Assembly (NCBI GenBank): GCA_015233155.1
Contig: JADFYG010000022.1
Location: 1-64,000 of the forward strand
Length of the DNA stretch: 64,000 nucleotides
DNA from: Candidatus Rifleibacteriota bacterium
Lineage (GTDB): Bacteria; Muiribacteriota; Ozemobacteria; Ozemobacterales; Ozemobacteraceae
Direction of reading: 5' to 3'
The translations under genes and the position numbers were made by a program. Every line of letters begins with the position of its first letter. Position 1 is the stretch's first letter. Positions 57,056 through 64,000 of the stretch are shown here, one piece after another. Under the pieces are notes generated by a model that was given only the letters and a program-made list of their open reading frames with translations, was not told where the DNA came from and searched no databases.

Positions 57056-57210
57056 CGGGGTCTTTTAATTCTCGACCGGTAGGGCAGCGACCGCCGGGCG
57101 CGCCGTGTTTTTGCCACAAGCTTTTTTCGGCGGGCCCGGCGGTCCTGCCCTACCTCAATGTGAAACCGTGGTATTCAAGCTATTTTGCGATGGAGAATTA
57201 AATGCCCCTG
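57056..57210. mobile_element. Family B MITE-like element (155 bp), no target duplication left
   Basis: The outer ends CGGGGTCTTTTAATTCTC (57056-57073) and GAGAATTAAATGCCCCTG (57193-57210) are imperfect inverted repeats matching those at 59095-59247. The GC-rich palindrome lies between (57079-57154). Flanking 9-mers differ, so it is an older copy or was inserted differently. It ends immediately at the stop codon of the peptide transporter gene (57211). Confidence 0.7.
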
Positions 57211-58974
57211 CTATTTTACGCCATGCATCATGCGTTCGAGGAATCTATAAAGAATCAGCAGGAGAATAGCTGCCACGCCGGACATGACGATGAATATCAT
57301 GAAAAACGTATAAAGATCAGGAATCGCGTATCCCAGAAATACGGGAATTTTGGCTGCCGCTTCTGCCTTTACTTCCCCGGCACCTGGCGGAATCAGTGCG
57401 CTAAGTGTTCCCGCCAGTTTATTAGCTGCCGCATTGGAGAGAAACCATGTTCCCATGAGGAGCGAGGCAAACCGAGCCGGTGCGAGTTTTGAGACCATGG
57501 ATAAACCAATGGGAGAGAGGCATAGTTCACCGGTGGTATGAAGCAGGTAAAGAATTACCAGCCACCACATGCTGATCTTCACACTGGCATCAACGCCCTT
57601 AACTCCAAAGGCGATCACGATATATCCAAGGCACAAAAGAGCAAGACCGGCGGCCATTTTCAAGGGAGAAGGTGGTTCCATATTTCGTTTTCCAAGCCAC
57701 CCCCAAAGTATGGAAAAGAGAGGGGCCATAACAACGATCCCCAAGGGGTTTATTGACTGAAACCAGGACGCCGGAACCTCATTCTGCACGAATGTCTGAA
57801 TATATCCGAGGAAATACAACGAGATAAAGAGTATGACTGGCATTATTGAAAGAGCAGATTCACTAGTTTTTCCCAGGAGGAAAAACCATGAGAAAAAACG
57901 GGCAAGATAAACACAAATAGCTGAAAGTACTAACACTATCAGGATTCCAGGGATTTTAATACTCATTCCACGGTCTATCTGTTGTTCCGCGAAGAGGGTC
58001 AAAGAAGCACCCGCCTGTTCGAAAGCGCTCCAGAAGAAAATGACGAAAAATGCCAGAATAAAAATTACGAATATTTTCTCACGCTCTTCCCGATTCAGGC
58101 TTCTGTCACAAATGATCATCAGTGGTATCGCAATTGATGAACCGAAAATAAAACTTCCAATCCAGTCCAGCTCCAGAAAATGTTTAAATGCCGCGACCAG
58201 AACCACACCCAAAACAGCGAAAGCCATAATCTGCTGAGGGGAAGTTACGCCAGCGGCGATCTCAGATGACGCAGTCAGTTCAGGTTTATTTTCTTTGGGT
58301 ACGGGGACCAATCCTACCGGATTTCCATCGGGATCTACGATATGCTTGTCTTTGAGGAGAAGGAATATCGCCACGGAAATCAGCATCCCAATGCAGGCGG
58401 CCAGGAACCCCCAACGAAATTCGGCGGGAAGGCTCGCTCCGGCGGCATCATATTTTTCACCCAGTGAACCGCAGATTAGCGGGGAAAAGAATGCGCCAAG
58501 ATTGATTCCCATATAGAAGATCGTAAAAGCCCCATCCACGCGCTTGTCGCCTTTGGGATACAATTGCCCGATCAGCGTTGAAATATTGGGTTTGAAGAAA
58601 CCATTTCCGATAATCAGGGTAGTCAGTGCAGCCAGCATCAGAGGTTGGGCGGAAGGGCTGTAAAGAGAGCTTCCGCTGCAAAACATGAAGAATTGTCCAA
58701 GGGCCATCAACAGGCCACCTATGACGATTGATCGCCGATTGCCCCAATATCGATCTGATATATATCCTCCGATGAGAGGTGTCAGATAAACGAGGCCGGT
58801 AAAACTTCCATAGATGTTTGATGCCGCTTCCTTGCTGATAAGCAGGGCTTTGATCAAAAAAAGGACAAATATGGCCCTCATTCCGTAATAACTGAAACGC
58901 TCAGCCATTTCGACCACGAACAAAAGATATAGTCCTCTTGGATGACCTTCCTGCTGCACGACGTCTTGTTGCAT
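57211..58974 (-). CDS. POT/PTR2 family proton-coupled peptide transporter
   Basis: Inner-membrane transporter of 587 aa, typical for bacterial POT proteins with about 14 helices. Family motifs are HPRGLYLLFVVEMAERFSYY (with the ExxERFxYY proton motif), GGYISDRYWGNRRSIVIGG, and the helix-5 region FTIFYMGINLGAFFSPLI. It imports di- and tripeptides with protons. AGGGG lies upstream of ATG 58974. No peptidase gene adjoins, but an M14 carboxypeptidase is encoded elsewhere in the window. The 338-bp gap upstream (58975-59312) holds the family B element and a hairpin. Confidence 0.94.
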   Translation of the reverse strand: MQQDVVQQEGHPRGLYLLFVVEMAERFSYYGMRAIFVLFLIKALLISKEAASNIYGSFTGLVYLTPLIGGYISDRYWGNRRSIVIGGLLMALGQFFMFCSGSSLYSPSAQPLMLAALTTLIIGNGFFKPNISTLIGQLYPKGDKRVDGAFTIFYMGINLGAFFSPLICGSLGEKYDAAGASLPAEFRWGFLAACIGMLISVAIFLLLKDKHIVDPDGNPVGLVPVPKENKPELTASSEIAAGVTSPQQIMAFAVLGVVLVAAFKHFLELDWIGSFIFGSSIAIPLMIICDRSLNREEREKIFVIFILAFFVIFFWSAFEQAGASLTLFAEQQIDRGMSIKIPGILIVLVLSAICVYLARFFSWFFLLGKTSESALSIMPVILFISLYFLGYIQTFVQNEVPASWFQSINPLGIVVMAPLFSILWGWLGKRNMEPPSPLKMAAGLALLCLGYIVIAFGVKGVDASVKISMWWLVILYLLHTTGELCLSPIGLSMVSKLAPARFASLLMGTWFLSNAAANKLAGTLSALIPPGAGEVKAEAAAKIPVFLGYAIPDLYTFFMIFIVMSGVAAILLLILYRFLERMMHGVK

Positions 58975-59085
58975 GATTTCAGCCCCTAAGAAAAATTATT
59001 GTTCAAAACGAAACAAAAGATACCTGATTTATAGTCGGGAGATTATATCATACCCGCAAATAAGGTTCCTTCGTAATAATGTTCC

Positions 59086-59256
59086 CGATAAGGCCAGGGT
59101 CATTTAATTCTCCCCCGGAGATGGCTTGAATTGCCCGAACTCAACAACTGGAGGGCTGGACCGCCGGGCCAGCCGAGATAATCTACAGATATAGGGCTCG
59201 GCGCGCCCGGCGGTCGCGCCCTACCCTGTGAGAATTAAATGACCCTGCGATAAGGC
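59086..59256. mobile_element. Family B MITE-like element (153 bp) with perfect 18-bp ends and 9-bp target duplication
   Basis: The element at 59095-59247 starts CAGGGTCATTTAATTCTC and ends with the exact complement GAGAATTAAATGACCCTG. The 9-mer CGATAAGGC flanks it exactly at 59086-59094 and 59248-59256. The interior is the GC-rich palindrome with no coding capacity. These are classic marks of a non-autonomous transposon. It inserted next to another hairpin repeat (59259-59279). Confidence 0.88.
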
Positions 59257-59258
59257 AG

Positions 59259-59279
59259 GGGCGACCCTATGGGTCGCCC
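59259..59279. repeat. GC-rich perfect hairpin
   Basis: GGGCGACCC and GGGTCGCCC with a 3-nt loop form a perfect 9-bp stem. It lies 34 bp beyond the yhbY stop on the minus strand. No T-run follows, so a terminator role is uncertain; it may be another dispersed palindrome. Confidence 0.65.
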
Positions 59280-59312
59280 GGGATATGCAAAATTCTTGTG
59301 CGATTCTTAATA

Positions 59313-59810
59313 TTATCGTTTAGATCTTCTGGTAGTCTGCTTTTTAGCCAGTGTTCCCACAGTTTTACGTGGTTTCGCCGCCGTTTTTTTTGTCGTTTTC
59401 GGCGTTTTTTTCCTCGTAGATGCCTTCTTCACGTTTGAAGAGGCGGCAGTTCCCTTGCGCCCGGGAAGCCCCTTCTTAGGCCCGCTGTCCGGCTTCCCGG
59501 CGACCGCTTCCATTCCGGGAACTTCTATCTGGTGCTTCAGCTCCGGGTTTGAGCGATAAAGAATGATGATTCGACCTATGATCTGAATCTTCGTTGCATT
59601 AGTCTTTTCGACGAGAATTTCCGCGACTTCATTCTTATCCACTTCGGCGCTTTCCAGAATTTTGATTTTGATCAGTTCCTGCGTCGAGAGATTTTCATGA
59701 ACTGTTTGAACAAGCGTAGGAGTCACGCCGAATTTGCCGATCCTTACTACCGGTTCCAGACTGTGGGCTAAAGACTCCAGGAATTTTCTCTGTTTCGAGG
59801 AAAGGGGCAT
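59313..59810 (-). CDS. yhbY: YhbY/CRS1 RNA-binding protein with basic tail
   Basis: Protein of 165 aa. Residues 1-~95 are a CRS1/YhbY domain (LSSKQRKFLESLAHSLEPVV, RIGKFGVTPTLVQTVHENLS and the GxxG-like IIGRIIILYR), which binds ribosomal-precursor RNA in the family. A ~70-residue Lys/Thr/Arg-rich tail (KKTPKTTKKTAAKPRK) is absent from short YhbY proteins and should raise RNA affinity. It appears monocistronic. Confidence 0.92.
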   Translation of the reverse strand: MPLSSKQRKFLESLAHSLEPVVRIGKFGVTPTLVQTVHENLSTQELIKIKILESAEVDKNEVAEILVEKTNATKIQIIGRIIILYRSNPELKHQIEVPGMEAVAGKPDSGPKKGLPGRKGTAASSNVKKASTRKKTPKTTKKTAAKPRKTVGTLAKKQTTRRSKR

Positions 59811-59921
59811 TCTTTAACGTCTCCTATTGTGATGTATTGAAAGCTATCTTATACCCGCTGTCTATAAGATTTCCCGCGTGTTTTTAAAACTACAGGATAT
59901 CAAGAAATATCGGTAGTCATA

Positions 59922-60263
59922 CTACTCGAAAGATTCAATACGATCAAAGTAAACATTAACCAGTTTGTGACTAATGATCAAAGTTTCTATTTGTGGCCAA
60001 ACGTTGGCTAGAAACTCGTGAAAAATTCGCTTTCGCATATTTCCCAGCCGCAAATGAACAACTCTTGCCGGAGAAATGTCGACCATGAGACGATCCGAAA
60101 AATCGACATCCTTGGTTACGATTGCAAAATCGTTTTCTTTTGCATATTCCCAAATCTGTGAATCACTGGGGCTCTTACCCAAAATGGATACATGAATAAC
60201 AGGAAAAGAAGGTGAAAAATGGATTTTAGCCGGCAGATTCTCGTCGAATAAAAAGCCTTTCAA
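59922..60263 (-). CDS. DUF5615 PIN-like toxin
   Basis: Protein of 113 aa of the DUF5615 PIN-like family. LFDENLPAK near the start and AIVTKDVDFSDR carry the acidic residues expected in a PIN-like metal site; VVHLRLGNMRKR is also typical. It probably acts as an RNase toxin. The start overlaps the DUF433 stop by 4 bp (ATGA), the standard arrangement of this toxin-antitoxin type. Confidence 0.88.
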   Translation of the reverse strand: MKGFLFDENLPAKIHFSPSFPVIHVSILGKSPSDSQIWEYAKENDFAIVTKDVDFSDRLMVDISPARVVHLRLGNMRKRIFHEFLANVWPQIETLIISHKLVNVYFDRIESFE

Positions 60264-60484
60264 GCGACTTTTTGCACCTCGTAATGGTTCGCCATCAACT
60301 TGGAGGCAAATTGAATACAGGCATAAATGTCTTCTCTGGCGATCGAGGGATATTCCTCCAGAACATCCTCTATCGAATCGCCAGCGCCCAGGAACTCCAG
60401 TATGGTTTGGATAGGAATGCGAGTTCCGGCAATTACAGGTCGCCCATTACAAATATCCGGGTTACACAAAATTCTACTTACCAT
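60260..60484 (-). CDS. DUF433 antitoxin
   Basis: Protein of 74 aa. ATG 60484 is preferred over a longer frame because AGGGGG precedes it and the family begins there. DUF433 motifs are NPDICNGRPVIAGTRIPIQT and SIEDVLEEYPSIAREDIYAC, a helical DNA-binding fold. It should bind the toxin encoded next and repress the pair. Confidence 0.9.
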   Translation of the reverse strand: MVSRILCNPDICNGRPVIAGTRIPIQTILEFLGAGDSIEDVLEEYPSIAREDIYACIQFASKLMANHYEVQKVA

Positions 60485-60564
60485 AACAGCCCCCTGAAAT
60501 ATTCGGTATTCGAGAAAAGAGACTTCTTTTAATATCTCTTTATCGTTAGTCTGATCAATCTGAA

Positions 60565-61959
60565 TCAACGCAAAAACTTCTGCATGTTTTGGGCGATGGA
60601 TTGCAGGTGATGACAGGCTTTGTCAGGGTCTGTTTCGTTCTGGGCAATCTCGAAGTCCGCTGCAAAACCGAATGGGTCGTATTCCCGGTTCAGCAACGGG
60701 AGCTCGGAAACACGATTCGTGAGACGTACTATTTGCTTCCAGATGCGTGTCAGATCGATCCCTGTGCTGACAGAGGTAAGCTTTTCGGCGGCCCCTGTGA
60801 AGGCAACAACCATTTCGCGCAAATTTCCGGAATCGACTGACTTGTGAACAGGAGCCAAAAACGCTTTTACTTCGGGAAGCCTGCCGGTTTTGCGCCTTGC
60901 ATTATACATGTTAGTGAGCGATTTGATTGCCTGCTCACCTTTCTTGCGAATATCCGCGTCAACAGCCATATCGTCCGCGGCATCATCTTCTATGGCAGAG
61001 GCTGCTTTTGGCAGTGCCGCAATCGCTTTCTTCCAACGCGGCAGGAGCTCCGCGGCAGTGTCGGAAAGCAGGAACTGGGCAACCGGTCCGGTTTTCCTGT
61101 GGCCATGATGAAGTGCCTTCTGTGGATTGATCAGCTGGAGTTCCTGTGCGAGTTTTTCGCGGCGAAGTGTGAAATCGACGTCGCTGAGTCCACGAATTTC
61201 GCCGGCTATGACTCCAAGACGTTTTCGAGTGTCATCACGCATGACGGAATTCATTTCGCCGGATTCCTGTTCCATGTGGGAAGTGATCTTGTTCAACAGG
61301 CTCTCTCCGTGGACGCGCCAAAGATCATTCGGAGCAGCATGGATGAGATCCGCGACTTTGCCAAGAATACCCAACTCACCCGCCGCCTGTCCGACGCGAA
61401 CCGGATTCCGCAAATCTTTCGGAGGAATGAGACACGGTTTGAAATTTTCTACAATGGCCTGTTGCGCTGATGACAGTATGCCGGTCGCGGCTTCCTCGAG
61501 TAAAGCAATGCCATCCTGGATCTTTCCGACCCCGTCCTTCTGGTTTTTGTCGAACGCGGAAGCAGCGTCCTGTGCTTTCTTTTCATTGCCCGGCGACAGA
61601 AAAAGCGAATCGCGAAGATTAGCGAAAGATTTGACCATATCCGCTCGAACGCCCTGAAACTGGGCCTTCCCGTTGTCGCGAAGGCTTTTCGCCTTGTTGG
61701 CCATATCGATCAGGCCATCGATTTGAGTGGGCGAAAGATACAATCCACGCAGGAGATTGAGAAGAGAAATATCCTCACGAATCTCAATCAGTTCATCATC
61801 GTAAGCTGGTTTGGCCGTTGCCGGATCAGGTAAGACGATGAACATTCCGGCAGTAAGTATCAGGAAAAAAAGGCTGGAAAATAAATTGAAAGATACAAAT
61901 CCGCAAAATGCCGATCTAAACATAAATCTTAATGCAGACTCAGACGAAGATCTTTTCAT
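60565..61959 (-). CDS. Exported helical protein of unknown function
   Basis: Protein of 464 aa, not recognised. ATG 61959 is behind AGGAGG. An N-terminal hydrophobic segment (VSFNLFSSLFFLILTAGMFI) is a signal or anchor, followed by a long, mainly helical, Ala/Lys/Glu-rich region. Near residues 45-75, LLRGLYLSPTQIDGLIDMAN resembles the start of periplasmic Spy/CpxP-like or heavy-metal-sensor repeats, but that match is weak. It lies just downstream of the radical SAM gene with 39 bp between, so it may belong to the same operon. Confidence 0.6.
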   Translation of the reverse strand: MKRSSSESALRFMFRSAFCGFVSFNLFSSLFFLILTAGMFIVLPDPATAKPAYDDELIEIREDISLLNLLRGLYLSPTQIDGLIDMANKAKSLRDNGKAQFQGVRADMVKSFANLRDSLFLSPGNEKKAQDAASAFDKNQKDGVGKIQDGIALLEEAATGILSSAQQAIVENFKPCLIPPKDLRNPVRVGQAAGELGILGKVADLIHAAPNDLWRVHGESLLNKITSHMEQESGEMNSVMRDDTRKRLGVIAGEIRGLSDVDFTLRREKLAQELQLINPQKALHHGHRKTGPVAQFLLSDTAAELLPRWKKAIAALPKAASAIEDDAADDMAVDADIRKKGEQAIKSLTNMYNARRKTGRLPEVKAFLAPVHKSVDSGNLREMVVAFTGAAEKLTSVSTGIDLTRIWKQIVRLTNRVSELPLLNREYDPFGFAADFEIAQNETDPDKACHHLQSIAQNMQKFLR

Positions 61960-61998
61960 GAAATGCCTCCTGCCTGTCATTTGAATCATATATTTTCA

Positions 61999-63117
61999 TC
62001 ACTCCCAAAAACCTGGAATTCGAGTCTTGCAGTTAGGGCAGGCGCCCGAAACAAGATGGTTATTGAGAATCTGAAAACCCAGACGCTCGATAAGACGCGA
62101 ACTGCATTTAGGACAATATGTATGGTTGCCCTCGTGCCCAGGAATATTGCCTGTATAGACAAATTTTATTCCCGCCTCAAGAGCAGTTTTTCTGGCCGCA
62201 CTCAGCGTTTCAACAGGCGTGGGTGGCAGACGCTTCAGCTTAAACTGCGGCACAAAGCGGGAAACATGCAGCGGAACATCGTGGCCAATCGTTTTAACGA
62301 TCCAGTCGGCCTCCGCTCTGATCGTTGTGATATTATCGTTGAGCGTTGGAACTACCAGCGTGACGAGCTCCAAGTGCCGCCCGGCTTTCGCAATGATCTC
62401 GATAGTTCGAAGAACCGGCGGCAGCAAGCCTCCGACTACGTCACGATAATACTCCTCGGTAAAGCCTTTAAGACCGACGGTGAAGGCATTCATCAACGGC
62501 AGCAACTCGCGAAGAGGGGCTTCCTGAATAAAACCACCTGTAACCATGACTGTCATTAAACCGGCCGCTTGTGCCGCTTCCGCAATATCACGCACATATT
62601 CGAATGCTATCGTCGGTTCAGTATAGAAGAACGCAATTGTATGAGCCTGGTATTCACGCGCCTTTTCAACGACCTGCTTCGGCGTCAGGCTCATGTTCTT
62701 CGTTTCTTCCGGGGGTTTTTGCGAAAATTGCCAGTTCTGGCAATACTGGCAGGATAAATTACAGCCTGCCGTTGCAATAGAAAGTCCATTACCGCCCTTC
62801 CGAAAATGGAATAAAGGACACTTTTCAAGCGGGTCAATGGAAAGAACGCACGGAGAGCCATAAACCAGTGAAAAAAGGCTTCCATCACGGGTTTCCCGGG
62901 CTCTGCAATGACTGCGCTCCCCGTTACTCCGCAGGCACTCGTTCGGACATAGCCGGCATCGCGTGCTTCCGTCCGGAAGACGCTCGTAATGCTTCGCCGG
63001 AACCGCCGGCGGCAGGCCGTTTTGGGAACCGAGCGCAAAACTCGATGGAAGGGGGAGTCCGCCTGCAGCACACACGCCGCCGCACAATCTCAGAAACGAG
63101 CGTCTGTCAAGCTTCAT
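61999..63117 (-). CDS. amrS: AmmeMemoRadiSam-type radical SAM protein (AmrS) with Tat-like signal
   Basis: Protein of 372 aa from ATG 63117, which has AAAGGAG upstream. The radical SAM cluster motif is AGCNLSCQYCQNW (Cys ~119, 123, 126), with an N-terminal Cys-rich stretch (CRLCPNECLRSNGERSHC) and a C-terminal ribbon (YCPKCSSRLIE, ACPNCKTRIPG), as in AmrS. The N-terminus MKLDRRSFLRLCGGVCAAGG fits a twin-arginine signal, which is unexpected for an oxygen-sensitive radical SAM enzyme. AmrS is usually grouped with Memo and AMMECR1 proteins; neither is in the window. Confidence 0.87.
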   Translation of the reverse strand: MKLDRRSFLRLCGGVCAAGGLPLPSSFALGSQNGLPPAVPAKHYERLPDGSTRCRLCPNECLRSNGERSHCRARETRDGSLFSLVYGSPCVLSIDPLEKCPLFHFRKGGNGLSIATAGCNLSCQYCQNWQFSQKPPEETKNMSLTPKQVVEKAREYQAHTIAFFYTEPTIAFEYVRDIAEAAQAAGLMTVMVTGGFIQEAPLRELLPLMNAFTVGLKGFTEEYYRDVVGGLLPPVLRTIEIIAKAGRHLELVTLVVPTLNDNITTIRAEADWIVKTIGHDVPLHVSRFVPQFKLKRLPPTPVETLSAARKTALEAGIKFVYTGNIPGHEGNHTYCPKCSSRLIERLGFQILNNHLVSGACPNCKTRIPGFWE

Positions 63118-63193
63118 CAAGGTCACTCCTTTTAACAAAGCGGATATTTAAGTTAACAACGATTGAGATGCTCAATCCGCTCATTCGGTTACA

Positions 63194-64000
63194 TCATTCA
63201 TGTGTTTTATGTGCAGGTTGCAGAGAGGAAGCATCGCTGGCCTTAGGAGTCGATCTGAGTTGAGTCTGGGAAGCTGTTTTCCCGTCGACACCGGAAATCG
63301 GTTTTGCCTCACTCTTTACCACGGTCTTGACTTCCGACTTTTCCGGGGTCATTTGTCCGGTATTTACTGGTTTCGCATCGGAAGTTTTTGCTGCAGGCTT
63401 TACAACAGGCCTTGCATCCGGCTTAACTTCCGGTTTTACGACAGGCTTTGAGTCAGGCTTTGTATCAGCCTTAACTTCGGGCCTCGCAACAGGCTTCGAG
63501 TCAGGCTTTCCATCGGACTTTCCTTCGGGTTTTACAACAGGTTTTTCAGCTGGCTTTGCTTCATTTTTTGCATCAGGTTTTGCAACAGGTTTTTCAACCG
63601 GCTTAGATCCGGATGGCTTCGCGTCAGGCTTTCCATTCCCAATTTTGGAACTCCCCGATGCCGGATGTACTGTTCCCGATGCGTTTGTCGTGTGAATCGC
63701 ACGGGTTCCTGTCGCAGAACTCGTATGTGTTTTAGTATTAACGTTCGTTCTGGACGCCCCGGATGCCGGATGCAATTTTTCGTCATCAAGAATCGCCTGA
63801 GTTATCGCTGCGGCAGATCTTTCCTGTAAAGCCGGTGAGTCAGGCACGGTCGATGAGGATATGTTGGCGACCGGAATCGGGACATAAGTGAAAGATGCTG
63901 TAATGACGGCACTGTCCTCTGCACGATACCCTCCCATCTTGTACAAACTCCACGAACCTGTGGTGAATTGGTGCTCAAGAGTGCGATGTGTAATCGATTG
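63194..64000 (-). CDS. Lys-Pro-rich repetitive protein, 5' end outside window
   Basis: The C-terminal ~270 residues of a protein whose frame stays open to the window edge; a TTG at 63946 is not a convincing start. About 130 residues are degenerate 5-6-residue repeats of the type KPDxKP/KPVxKP with Glu, Asp and Ser. Such segments are usually extended, wall-spanning or periplasm-spanning linkers as in TonB-like proteins. No folded domain is visible in this part. The repeats could vary in number between strains. Confidence 0.6.
   Translation of the reverse strand, partial: QSITHRTLEHQFTTGSWSLYKMGGYRAEDSAVITASFTYVPIPVANISSSTVPDSPALQERSAAAITQAILDDEKLHPASGASRTNVNTKTHTSSATGTRAIHTTNASGTVHPASGSSKIGNGKPDAKPSGSKPVEKPVAKPDAKNEAKPAEKPVVKPEGKSDGKPDSKPVARPEVKADTKPDSKPVVKPEVKPDARPVVKPAAKTSDAKPVNTGQMTPEKSEVKTVVKSEAKPISGVDGKTASQTQLRSTPKASDASSLQPAHKTHE

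Noticed and set aside
63327..63695. Open plus-strand frame encoding a Phe/Ser/Gly-rich repetitive peptide
   Set aside because: It is the antisense of the Lys-Pro repeat region; its regularity follows from the sense repeats, and it lacks a ribosome site.
1..64000. rRNA, tRNA or riboswitch genes
   Set aside because: No cloverleaf, rRNA core motif or known riboswitch pattern was recognised by eye; a covariance-model search would be needed to exclude small RNAs.

Overview
The window looks like chromosome of a free-living, outer-membrane-bearing bacterium. The evidence is a Lol-type ABC system, a PqiA/PqiB (MCE) pair, a predicted beta-barrel protein, a protein with S-layer-homology (SLH) modules, a LexA repressor, Tad pilus assembly genes and large sensor kinases. 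Base composition is roughly balanced. No rRNA, tRNA, phage or transposase gene was recognised. The mix would fit a poorly cultured phylum such as Riflebacteria/Ozemobacteria, but that is a low-confidence guess without a marker gene.

The dominant structural feature is a 10,036-bp direct repeat. Copy 1 is 7611-17646 and copy 2 is 25038-35073, offset 17,427 bp. The copies appear identical except for two substitutions (7757/25184 and 8317/25744). Copy 2 sits in intact context: a full PhnD-type sensor kinase on its left and a full TadZ-TadA fusion ATPase on its right. Copy 1 is chimeric at both ends. Its left end joins a headless kinase fragment to a DUF4340 gene that has lost its 5' end. Its right end joins a broken TadA to a CaiB-type CoA-transferase that has lost its 3' end. 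This is either a recent duplicative insertion with loss of flanking DNA or an assembly chimera.

Layout. 1-6025: a hybrid histidine kinase and a D-threonine-aldolase-like enzyme. 6026-7610: truncated DUF4340 gene. 7611-17646: copy 1 (kinase fragment, receiver protein, zinc-finger membrane protein, SPFH/zinc-ribbon protein, SLH protein, small membrane protein, DUF523, TadB-TadC fusion, TadA fragment). 17647-25037: truncated CoA-transferase, nitrilase-family amidohydrolase, and a translationally coupled signalling set (kinase, receiver, receiver-PP2C). 25038-36496: copy 2 and the rest of the TadZ-TadA gene. 36804-42793: ABC-2 exporter pair, spermidine-synthase-like membrane protein, M14 carboxypeptidase. 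42928-50913: Tim44/TerB zinc-ribbon protein, lexA with a small downstream gene, adenylate cyclase, beta-barrel protein, PqiA/PqiB. 51098-58974: VWA protein, Lol-like ABC operon with a LolA-like protein, POT peptide transporter. 59313-64000: YhbY, a DUF433/DUF5615 toxin-antitoxin pair, an unknown exported protein, a Tat-signal AmrS-type radical SAM protein, and a Lys-Pro-rich protein running off the window.

Two families of small non-coding elements have the marks of transposition. Family A (about 141-142 bp, ends GATTAACAAAG/CTTTGTTAATC) is flanked by 8- or 11-bp direct repeats at 5887-6044 and 8970-9132. Removing the first insertion in silico restores an overlapping stop/start between the DUF4340 and aldolase genes. 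Family B (153-158 bp, ends beginning CAGG, GC-rich palindromic core) is flanked by 9- or 10-bp direct repeats at 59086-59256 and 36564-36741. They look like MITEs mobilised in trans.

Functional themes are signal transduction whose receivers carry no DNA-binding domain but include a PP2C phosphatase, envelope transport and lipoprotein handling, and an unusually fused Tad apparatus (TadZ-TadA and TadB-TadC). Upstream of lexA, two triplets of an 11-bp-spaced direct repeat are a candidate LexA operator of unusual architecture.
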